Source of the DNA: Linum tenue
Lineage: Eukaryota; Streptophyta; Magnoliopsida; Malpighiales; Linaceae
Length of the DNA: 64,000 nt
NCBI GenBank assembly: GCA_946122785.1
Contig: CAMGYJ010000006.1
Span: 52,968,066 to 53,032,065 of the forward strand
Reading direction: 5' to 3'
A model generated the notes under the pieces. The model made no database searches and had not been told where the DNA came from. It saw nothing but the letters and a program-made list of their open reading frames with translations. The translations under genes and the position numbers were made by a program. This document shows, one piece after another, positions 55,901-64,000 of this stretch. The first letter of the stretch is position 1. Each line of letters opens with the position of its first letter.

Positions 55901-57690
55901 TTTTTTTACAAAAGATAATCTTATATTGATCCCAAAAATAGATAGCTACATCCTGGAATTCAGCCAGACCAGAAAATCAAAATACGACTTATAGTCGGGT
56001 ACAAAGAGAGTGCTTTATGAGCCACCTTATGGGCTACCCTATTACTACGCCGACCTACAAATCGAACACAAAACCCAGTAGAGCTGTTAAAATATTGCAG
56101 AAGTTCCTCCAGAACAGCTCCGACTCGGTTATCTCTAGCATTCGCCTGATTGATTTTATCAATAATTACCTTAGCATCACCTTCAAACGTCACTTCCGAG
56201 AGGCCGAGCGCCAGGCACCACAAAACAGCCTCACGGAGGACAAGCAATTCCACCACCACAGGGTCACCATGCAAGGAAATTGAACCCCTCTCACCAGCCA
56301 AACATCCCTCGTTGGAGTCAAAAGAACCATCCCGCCAGCCGAATGTGATCCCCTCCTCACCGCCCCATCCCACATACAAACAACACTGTCCTCCCAAGCA
56401 AGACCTAGTTGGTGCGCCCCTAGGAGGAACCGCCGCAGGGGGAGCTGTCCTGGGGACCCTATCCACAGGCAGCCGGACCCACTCCTCATACTGCTGATGG
56501 AACTGGCGCATCAAGGCAGGGAACCCGAACTGCTTGCCTTCAAAGACATCCCAGTTCCGCGAACGCCATATCCGCCAAAGGACAGCATCCACAGCCATAA
56601 AAAGAGTAGGCTGGTGAATCAGAGCCATTAGTCTCTTCAGGAACATAGGGAAGGTATGACGAGGGAGCCCCTCCCCTAGATACCCAGGCCAGAATAATCC
56701 CAAAGGGCACGAGCCACCGGACAGTCCAAGAACAAATGTTCCATTGTTTCTGCACTAGCCCAACAAACCGGACATCTGGGGAGCACCGGGACGCGATTTT
56801 CAATACGGGCCTCAGTGGTAGGCAAGATGCGATTGAGGATCTGCCAGAAAAAAAACTTTAAGCTTCGGAGAAATGTCCGCATCCCACAAACGAATCCAGG
56901 ATTCCTTATCGATCCAGCCAACCGTGGACCGCCAACCACCCCTCCTCCTATCAATGTCAACAACTAAATGGTAAGCAGATTTGACCGTGAAGACCCCATC
57001 CACCGTAGCATGCCAGATTAACCTATCTGCTACATTCTGCCTCGGAAGGGGGATAGCTTTAATGGCCTTACAGGTAGGTGGATCAAACCATTGACACAAC
57101 TTGCAATCATCCCAACAGCCTCACCTGGACACATAACCTCTGCGACAGGCGGGTCCCCTCTCTGGCAAGATCCGAGGGTTATAACAAGGGGGATCAGTCT
57201 GGAGCAGAGGGATCCGGTTAGAGTTAAGTAAGGATGCAGTTTGGCCATTTCCAATTTGCCACCTCTAACCCTTCACCAGTAACTCCCTACCAAATAAGAT
57301 GCTTTGCCAACCCCACGAGGGGCGGGATCCAGCCGAGGCATCAAGAAAAGACCCAATGGGGAAATACTTGCCTTTGTAAACCTGTGCCAAAAGGGATTGA
57401 GGTTCCATAAGGATACGCCACCCAATCTTAGCAAGCAAAGCCTGATTAAATTGTTCGAATCGACGAAACCCCAACCCCCCATCATGTTTGCTTCGGCACA
57501 GATTTCGCCACAACACCCACCGAATCCGAAAATGATCCTCAGCATCACCCCACCAAAAATGGGTCACATGCCTATCCAAGAGCCGATAGAGAGAAAGAGG
57601 AAGCTTAAAACAGGACATCACATGCAGCGGTAATGCCAAAGCGACTGACTTAATCAAGGTCTCTTTAGCAGCCCACGAGAGGGTTTGGGG
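55901..57690 (-). pseudogene. 5'-truncated L1-type LINE: end of RT, zinc-binding and RNase H domains
   Basis: Minus-strand order: the C-terminal part of reverse transcriptase begins near 57690 (SWAAKETLIKSVALALP, FWWGDAEDHFRIRWVLW, GGLGFRRFEQFNQALLAK). Then comes the RVT zinc-binding domain (about 56690-57030; IWHATVDGVFTVKSAYHL, FFWQILNRILPTTEARI, CPVCW, EHLFLDCP), read over frame changes. An RNase H-like domain follows (55960-56703; WRDGSFDSNEG, VELLVLREAV, VTFEGDAKVII, SNRVAHKVAHKAL). Stops and frameshifts break it. A T run at 55902-55909 on the plus strand fits a short poly(A) end. L1 elements are often truncated at the 5' end on insertion. Confidence 0.88.
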
Positions 57691-58325
57691 AGATTCTAGT
57701 ACATTTGGAGATTTGGAGAGTTTGTTATGTCTAGCAATCTTGATTGCATTTGAGTTCGGCGATTTGCATCGCATTTGAGTCTGGTGATATGGATCACATT
57801 TGGATACGTTTGCCAATTTTGATTGCATCTGAATATGGCGATTTACATCGCGTTTGAGTTTGGTGGGTTCGATCGCATTTGGATACGTCTGGTGATATGT
57901 ATTGCGTCTGGGTACATCTGGCAACTATGGTTGCGTCTGGTACATTTGGTATTTGACGAGAATTCAAGTCAATGTGGAGAATGTTAGAATATGATTTAAA
58001 TTTTGTTTGGGCTTTGTTCTTTTGTTTTGTGTTTTGTCATTGTTTTGGCCTTTTCCTCGTATTTTTGGAAAAGGTGTTTGGTTTTCTATTTGGGATTAGG
58101 AGAAGAGTTCTATAAATACTCTTCATCACCCTAGTCTGTAGTAACGTTAGTTTGTTTGGTTTGTCCGTTTGGAATTTGGTTTGTAACTTGTACTCTCCTC
58201 AAATCAGTGAAATTTGTTCTCCCCTGCCCGTGGATTAGCTAGCACACATTGTGTTAGTGAACCACGTTAAATTTGTGTTCGTTCATTTTGATATGGATTA
58301 TCGATTGCACGCTTCTGTTCTGACA
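57690..58325 (+). mobile_element. 3' end of a copia element: repeat-rich tail plus LTR
   Basis: 57982-58325 is an LTR (TGTTAGAATATGATT...GTTCTGACA) homologous to the solo LTR at 53650. It is preceded by AAGTCAATGTGGAGAA, a copia-type polypurine region. 57740-57945 holds about eight imperfect GATTGCATTTGAGTTTGG/GATATGGATCGCATTTGG units. No matching 5-base duplication surrounds the LTR, so it is the 3' LTR of a truncated element and not a solo LTR. The left side joins the LINE fragment. Confidence 0.75.
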
Positions 58326-58670
58326 CTATTATACTCATAGAGGAAGTTGTGAGTATATATTTAGAGGGCCAGGATCTCTTCCCACAAGAATGTACCGATC
58401 TCAATGGCAGAGAAATGTTGGCTATGGTAGGGATGACAACGGGTCTGATGGGGCGGATAGTGCGTCTTTGAAAAGGTTGGATTTGTTGCTTTGGGGTAGG
58501 ATTATTGTGATTATTAATCACAATTGTTTGCCGCCAATTCTGTAGGAGAAGCAGACAAAGTGGCCTTGGTGAAGTTTTGTTTTATTTGGAGTTCTGATTA
58601 TTATCACAATTTGGAGTAATCACAATTCATTAGTATTTGCGGAAGTTGCAGCTAGCGTTTGTCTCGTTAT
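58326..58670. other. Spacer, no gene seen
   Basis: Unique-looking sequence between the copia LTR and the gypsy fragment. AGGGATGACAACGGGTC near 58431 recalls a MITE terminus but has no partner. Confidence 0.4.
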
Positions 58671-58675
58671 GGACT

Positions 58676-61099
58676 TTAAAATTTGGTGTTTCCTTGGAGT
58701 TGAAGTTTGAGTTGGGAACTTTTGTGAACGATTGACACCAAGCTTCGTTGAGGTGGTTGGTTAGGGTTTGACAGAATTTTGTTTATATCGGTGTGGTGGT
58801 TAGAAACTCCGATCATCAAGGATGTTTGTTCACCCCCAGCTCGCAAAATTAGTTTTCCATCATTCACATCAATGAGCGCCTTGCGGTGGCGAGAAAAGGT
58901 CTACCCAATATCAATGGCACATCAACATCCTCATTTATGTCCAAAATCACAAAATCATCAGGATATGAAAATGGCCCTACTGCGACTATCAAGTCCTCTG
59001 TTATACCCCTAGGATGCACAATGGATCTATCAGCAAGTTGAATGCTCATCATAGTATCACTGGGTTCACCTAGGCCTAGCTTTTTAAACAGTTTATATGG
59101 CATAACATTTATGCTAGCGCCTAAATCCGCCAAGGACTTCCCTACATGCAAACTACCAATCATGCAAGGGATAGTAAAACTCCCTAGGTCTTTTCGCTTC
59201 TTTGGTAGTTTGTTCTGCAGGATGGCAGAACACTCCTCGTTGAGCATCACCGTTGACAGCTCCCCAAGCTTCCTCTTGTTGGTGAGGAGATCCTTTATGA
59301 ACTTGGCATACTTGGGCATCTTCGATAATGCCTCCACGAAGGGCATGCTTATGTATACCTGCTTCAGCATTGCCATGAATTTGGCAAACTCAGTCTCCAG
59401 TCGGTCCTTGTGCAACCGAGTAGGAAAGGGAAGCTGTGGTACATACTCCTTCACCACTGGTTGCGGTTTAGGAGCAGGCACCTCAACCTCCTTCTCCATT
59501 TCCTCCTGATTAGCTGGAAGTGCTGAAGCAGGGGTCTCTCTCTCCTGTGCCCGCACGGGTGGATCAGCCGTCATCTTGCCACTCCTGGTCGTGATGGCCT
59601 TGCAGTGCTCATTTGGGTCCTGCGGATTAGGGATGGTCTGACCAGGTAGAGTACCAGGAGTTCTCTGAGCTACAGCCTGGGCAACACTCCCAAGCTGGGT
59701 CTGTATATCGCGCAGCACAGCCTGTGTGTTTCTCTGACCAGCTTCTAGCTCCAAGAATTTACCTGAAGCTTTCTCCATGAACTGCTCGATGTTATTGAAC
59801 TTGTTTGCACTGGAGGTGGCCAGAGAGCCCACCAAATCTCTCAATTCCGCCATCGGGTCACTCTCTACTGGGGCTGCAGGTGCTGCCCCTGTCTGATGAA
59901 ATGGTCGCACATGTGACTGAGGTGGAACTGGCCCCTGTCTGGGAGGGTAGAGAGGCTGCTGCGGCTGCTGAAATTGCCCTTGTCTGGGCAGGTAAGGAGG
60001 CCTCTGGAAGCCAGGTGGTCCCTGGGGGACTGGTGGTCTGGGATTTGCCCCAGCCCAAGAGAAGTTAGGATGCTGGCGCCACCCCTCGTTGTAAGTGTTG
60101 CTGTAGGGGGTCGAAGCGCCTGGCATTACTGATGAAGTCCACCTGCTCCTGGGGAGTAGACGACTCCCTCATCGCCTGGCAATCTTCCATAGTGTGATGG
60201 GTGCTCTCGCACCACTGGCAGTGCATCGCCTGCGGCTGTCCTGTACCTGTAATCAATCCAGAGCGATCTATGGCTGAAACCAGCTTCGATACCACCTGCA
60301 CCAAATCAGATGACTGGGTGGCTACAACATGCACACCCCGCCCTGGTGCTCTTCTCGATCTCCTGGAAGTTCCCCAATCATAGCCCTGCTCTGCCATATC
60401 TTCAAAAAGTTAATTCAGCTGTGGCGGCGTTTTGGTGAGCATGTTCCCGCCACAAACCGAGTCAATCAGCTGCTTATCCTCTGGGAAGAGAGCATGGTAG
60501 AAGGTGCCCACCTTGAAGGCGTCGGTAAAACCATGGTTGGGGCACTTGAGGAAGAGACTGGTGTATCTCTCCCAAGCATCCCGGATGGTGTCATCTTCGT
60601 CTTGAGTGAAGTGGGTGATTTGCTTCTGCAGGTACGCCGTCTTGGACGGGGGATGGTAGCGAGTGAGGAACTTGTCCGCCAGGTTGGCGAACGTAGTGAT
60701 CGAGCCTGGAGGTCGAGTGTCTAGCCACTCCTTGGCCTGGCCCTCCAGAGTAAATGGGAAGTACCTCAGCTGGATGGCATCGGCTGGGACCCCATTTATC
60801 TTGATTCCATCGATCAGCTCATGGAATCGCCTCAGATGCGATCAGGGGCACTCCCCCTCCTTACCACGGAACACCACCGAACCGCGCAACATAGTGATGA
60901 CCGATGTGCTCACCTCAAAGTTGTTCGCTGGCACATGAGGGTGTTGAATGGGTGACCTCATGTCCGCGGCTCTGGCGGTCCAGTAGGATCCCACAGTCTG
61001 CTCCTCCGGAATGACCACATCATGGTCCTGTGGGTCAGCCATCTCCTCTTCGTCAGTGATTTGCAGCTGTGCTAGTGCCTCCTCCGCAGCCAGTCGCAC
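58676..61099 (-). pseudogene. Gypsy gag-protease, broken
   Basis: Gag reading starts about 61099 (PANNFEVSTSVITML). It continues after a TGA at 60842 through the capsid region (GQAKEW, PPSKTAYLQKQITHF), a stop near 60400, then a CCHC knuckle CQWCESTHHTMEDC (about 60195-60236). 58864-60126 is one long open stretch: Pro/Gln-rich linker (60126-59870), a heptad-like part (59750-59850) and ITTRSGK. The retropepsin-like domain follows (about 58870-59190; SLADLGASINVMP, where DLGA replaces D-S-G/D-T-G, and LILGRPFLATA). The frame shifts near 58865 and homology fades by about 58680. In Athila-type elements this polyprotein forms the capsid and its maturation protease. Confidence 0.88.
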
Positions 61100-61303
61100 C
61101 TTTAGAGCCCACTTGAAGTTCCTACAGGTCCATTCAAGCTCATGGTCTAATGGTAGTAGTTCTCTCGACTGCTACGGGTCATGCACTACCTGCACACAAC
61201 CAGCAAAAGCAACCCGTGAAGGCACACAGGTGGAAGAGAGAAAAATGCAGTAAAGAAAAAGCTAGAGTAACAAACTTTCACGTTTCCCCAATAACCTAGA
61301 GGG

Positions 61304-61321
61304 TCCCCGGCAACGGCGCCA
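61304..61321 (-). other. Gypsy primer-binding site
   Basis: The minus strand reads TGGCGCCGTTGCCGGGGA, the standard primer site of Athila/Tat-type gypsy elements, six bases from the LTR end. Confidence 0.93.
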
Positions 61322-61327
61322 AAAACT

Positions 61328-62584
61328 TGACACGCTAAAACACAACACCAAACTGCGACCAAGTGTAATCGCAGTCCGGGAATGCAGTAAAGTAGCAAGT
61401 TCTAATGTCAACCCGGGGTCTAGATCTATTGCCTACTCCGTGATTATCTATTATCTAGCAAACTAAGTCGAGTGATTGTTGTTTTAACTAAAAGCAGTAA
61501 AAAGCAGGAAATGGTTCGGTTTTCTAAAGCAAAGGAAGAGTCACTCGGGAATGAGTCCCCCTAGCTCCTTAGTGAGGTCTCAATTGTAATTACCCTGGGT
61601 TGATTTACTGTTGATTAAACTGCGGAAGATCCGACAGTAGCTTGGAATCTCTTAAGCTGACCAAGCCCTCTCAGTCAAACTACCCGGCAGACGACTAGTC
61701 TTCACCGGAATAGAAAGTTGAGGCTATGAACACATAACTCCACTACTGGAATTGGATTCCAGTACAAAGCAGTAGACTGACTAACTCTCGTATAACCAAT
61801 CCACTACTACCGAATGATGTAGCTCTAACAACCTAATCAGATTCTATCTATCTCAGGTTGCAGCAGAAATCAAGAAAAGCTAATCAGACTTCAATCAATT
61901 CAATGAATCATGCATCATTCGATTATAATCAAGCAGTATAACAATCCCAAGTCATTACAATCAAAATCTCATAACAATGGGAAGAATCTGCTCTGGGATG
62001 ATGATTTTCACTCCTATGATGATCTCCAAGCTTGATTGCATGAAACCCAGCTCCAAAACCACTTTTAGGATGAGTTCTTCGCACTTTCTCTCTCTAGGGC
62101 TCTGTTTTTGCTCGAAAAAGTCGATTCTCTCGCTTTTGGCTCGGAATTGGTTAAAACCCCTGATTTCCCGATCACACGGGCAGGCCACACGGCCGTGTGG
62201 CTTACCCAGATGCCCGTGTGAGTTCCAAAATGCTGCATCTCGAATAATTGGGCATCAGGCTTCCCACACGGGCAAGGGCACACGGCCGTGTGGAATTTCC
62301 ACCATGCCCGTGTGAGCTCTCGTTAAATCCCACACGGCCACAAGGGTGACTTGCACGGCCGTGTGGGTTCCAGGAATGCCCGTGTGGCTTCCTCAGCGGC
62401 TCGCCACACGTCCGATCTTCGTCCAATCGACCCCAAACTCGCTCCCAAGCCTTCATTCACGTACTAGGACCTGAAATATCACAAACAAGCACAACCTAGC
62501 ATGAAATCAGCCTAAAACACGAGAATCCACATCTCAAACGGTGTAAGAATTGGGATAAAAACATGTGCAATTAACGTTCTATCA
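61328..62584 (-). repeat. Gypsy 5' LTR, 1257 bp
   Basis: On the minus strand it begins TGATAGAACGTTAATTGCAC and ends GCGTGTCA. 62165-62400 is a cluster of CACACGG/CCGTGTG words, including GCCACACGGCCGTGTGGC. No second LTR lies in the window. Confidence 0.9.
62165..62400. repeat. CACACGGCCGTGTG palindrome cluster in the gypsy LTR
   Basis: Three full CACACGGCCGTGTGG-type or GCACGGCCGTGTGGG-type palindromes, plus about six GCCCGTGTG or CACACGGGC half-words. The cluster is GC-rich and self-complementary inside an otherwise AT-leaning LTR. Confidence 0.85.
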
Positions 62585-62590
62585 AGGTGC

Positions 62591-63840
62591 ATGAGCCGGA
62601 GCAATCTGACACCTTTGATACCACGTGACGAGGACATAAAACGAACTCTGCGAAGAAAGGGGACAACAATTTGGTCCTGGTGCTGGTGGAGTAGAAGTTG
62701 AAGAAGTGGAAGGTGAACCCAACATTGAAGTAGAAATGGCGGGGAACCAAAGAGAAGCAAGAGCCGCCCAAGCTCGTAACCTAAACGATGCGGCGACGGA
62801 AGAGGAAGTCCCGAGGGCAATGGGATACTATATGGCCCCACGGCCGACGTACATTCAATCGCCAATCCTACACCCTCCCGTGGCGGCCAACAATTTTGAG
62901 ATCAAGCCGGCTCTAGTGACCATGATACAGAACAATGCTTTGTTCCACGGTCTTTCGAGCGAGTCACCAAGAGAGCATGTGCAGAGATTCCTGGAGCTCA
63001 CGGGGAGCTTGAAAATTAATGGCATGCCGGCTGAAGCTTTGCAACTAAGGCTTTTCCCCTATTCACTTGCGGGGAAAGCAATCCGATGGTTAAACAACCG
63101 CCCGCTTGGTTCAATCACCTCATGGGACGATCTTCTCAACAAGTGCATGACCCGCTTTTGCCCACCTTCGAAGACGTCCGAGTGGAGAAAGAAGATCACC
63201 CATTTCGAGCATGAGGAAGATGAGACCTTAAGGGATTCTTGGGAGAGATTCTCCGATTACTGTCTTAAATGCCCTCACCATGTGTTCGAGGAACAGTTTC
63301 GGATTGAAACTTTCTACGGTGGACTAATCCAAGAAGAAAAAATTCTCATTGACTCTCTGTGTCAAGGGAAATTGATGAATATGACTCCACCGCAAGTGAC
63401 CGAATTGCTCGAAGACATGGCTCTCAAGGGGTATGATTGGGGTTTTACGATGACCGAGAGAGGAAGTAATGATAGAGGAGTGAGAAGTGTGGGCGCAAGC
63501 ACTCCATTTGAAGCGAAGCTTGACAAGTTGATCGAGGTGATTCTCGAAGACAAGGAGCAAGAAAATGGTGTAGTGCCATCTATTGAGTGGGGTACAAGTG
63601 AGGACCATGAGGAGGCTGATTGGCACATGGTGAGTGAGGAATTGGCCCCATGCGAGCAGCTCTATTCCATCGCCCCTGTGCATGACGATCGGATGTCCCG
63701 CCTTGAGGAGTTAGTGATGACCTTTGTCACCTCCAGCTCGAGAAAGTTTGAATGAATCGACAGGTTCATCGGAGAGGCAACATAGACATTCTCGACCATC
63801 GAGGCGGGGTTGGAGAGCCAGCAAAACCGTCTGATAACCT
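62591..63840 (+). pseudogene. Second gypsy gag (Athila-like), nearly intact open stretch
   Basis: A first ATG at 62591 (MSRSNLTPLIPRDED) is followed by a one-base frame change near 62662. From 62706 a frame is open to a TGA at 63753 (349 codons), with capsid motifs PVAANNFEIKPALVTMI, HVQRFLELTGSLKINGMP, LAGKAIRWLNNRPLGSITSW and RFCPPSKTSEWRKKITHFEH. Homology to gag continues past the stop (IDRFIGEAT, LESQQNRLITLATIV). It is on the opposite strand from the left gypsy and only six bases from that element's LTR end, so the left element probably inserted into, or is rearranged against, this one. No host function is expected. Confidence 0.85.
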
Positions 63841-63905
63841 TGGCCACAATTGTAGGGATTATCTCACAAGCAGCTCGTTCTTGAAGCCAGCCGACGAAGT
63901 AGAAG

Positions 63906-64000
63906 TAGTGATGGCAATGGGTCGGGGCGGGGCGGGTACCTCAATACCCATGCTCCGCCTCACGCTACTACGGGGCGGGGCGGGTAATAACCGCGCGGAT
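63906..64000. mobile_element. hAT-type MITE, left end only
   Basis: Starts TAGTGATGGCAATGGGTCGGG, the terminus type seen at 7797 and 50255, followed by GGGGCGGGGCGGGTA repeats and running off the window. It sits in the gypsy gag region. Confidence 0.7.

Larger units (their letters stand above)
58676..62584 (-). mobile_element. Ty3/gypsy element (Athila/Tat-like), 5' half
   Basis: The 5' LTR is 61328-62584, with a TGGCGCCG-type primer site just inside it, a leader, then gag and protease on the minus strand. Sequence recognisable as pol ends near 58680, after the protease; reverse transcriptase, integrase and 3' LTR are absent. Stops at least at 60842 and near 60400, and a frame change at about 58865, show inactivity. 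It is arranged head to head with another gypsy gag at 62591. Confidence 0.88.

Noticed and set aside
57982..58325. Second solo LTR
   Set aside because: Flanking five bases (GAGAA, CTATT) differ and a polypurine-like tract precedes it, so it is a 3' LTR of a truncated element.
62706..63755. 349-codon host gene
   Set aside because: The protein is a gypsy capsid (LKINGMP, AIRWLNNRPLGSITSW, RFCPPSKTS). A frame change lies upstream and homology continues after the stop.
1..64000. tRNA, rRNA or other structured RNA genes
   Set aside because: I saw no cloverleaf with A/B boxes and no rRNA core sequence; the only tRNA-related strings are retroelement primer sites.

Overview
This is nuclear DNA from a flowering plant, most likely a woody eudicot. 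The window is AT-rich and carries an intron-containing class III peroxidase and an intron-containing Dof (CDF-type) transcription factor. It is dominated by plant transposable elements: Ty1/copia and Ty3/gypsy LTR retrotransposons primed by initiator tRNA-Met or by a tRNA matching a TGGCGCCG-type site, L1-type LINEs, Mutator-like elements (MULEs), hAT-type MITEs and a Helitron. The species cannot be named from the sequence.

Only two genes look intact and host-encoded, both on the minus strand. The first is a secreted peroxidase (positions 1-1384, C-terminus cut by the window edge). The second is a 452-residue CDF-type Dof repressor in two exons (44059-46199). They lie 43 kb apart and nothing suggests they work together.

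From 2.4 to 26.8 kb there are two large nests whose order of insertion can be read from target-site duplications (TSDs). Nest 1 is a deleted copia element (2461-13458, TSD TTTTC). A gene-fragment-carrying MULE (4817-13269, TSD TTAGTATATA) landed in its 3' LTR. That MULE was in turn hit by a second copia (5632-10845, itself holding a hAT MITE at 7797-8492) and a Helitron (11458-12679). Nest 2 is a third copia (14513-26825, TSD TAATA). It contains MITEs and a solo LTR in its LTRs, a hAT MITE in gag, and a 5.6 kb insertion (15871-21493). That insertion contains two inverted MULE copies, each with its own 9-bp TSD.

From 26.8 to 43 kb lie a gypsy-like LTR, several hAT MITEs, an L1 fragment with ORF1 and endonuclease remnants, an LTR-element fragment with a 269-codon ORF, a hAT element with a gene-like GC-rich core, and a 0.4 kb direct duplication. 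From 47 to 53 kb there are more MITEs and a cluster of TACCA/TGGTA palindromes. From 53.1 to 55.6 kb another MULE carries a duplicated exon-like segment split by a solo LTR and a palindromic tandem array. From 55.9 to 58.3 kb there is a 5'-truncated L1 element followed by the 3' end of a copia element. From 58.7 kb to the end two gypsy elements lie head to head, the right one cut by a further MITE.

The most interesting material is the layered insertion history, the MULEs carrying gene fragments (one recognisably from an AZG-type purine permease), and a recurrent TACCA/TGGTA palindrome theme in several repeats that otherwise look different.
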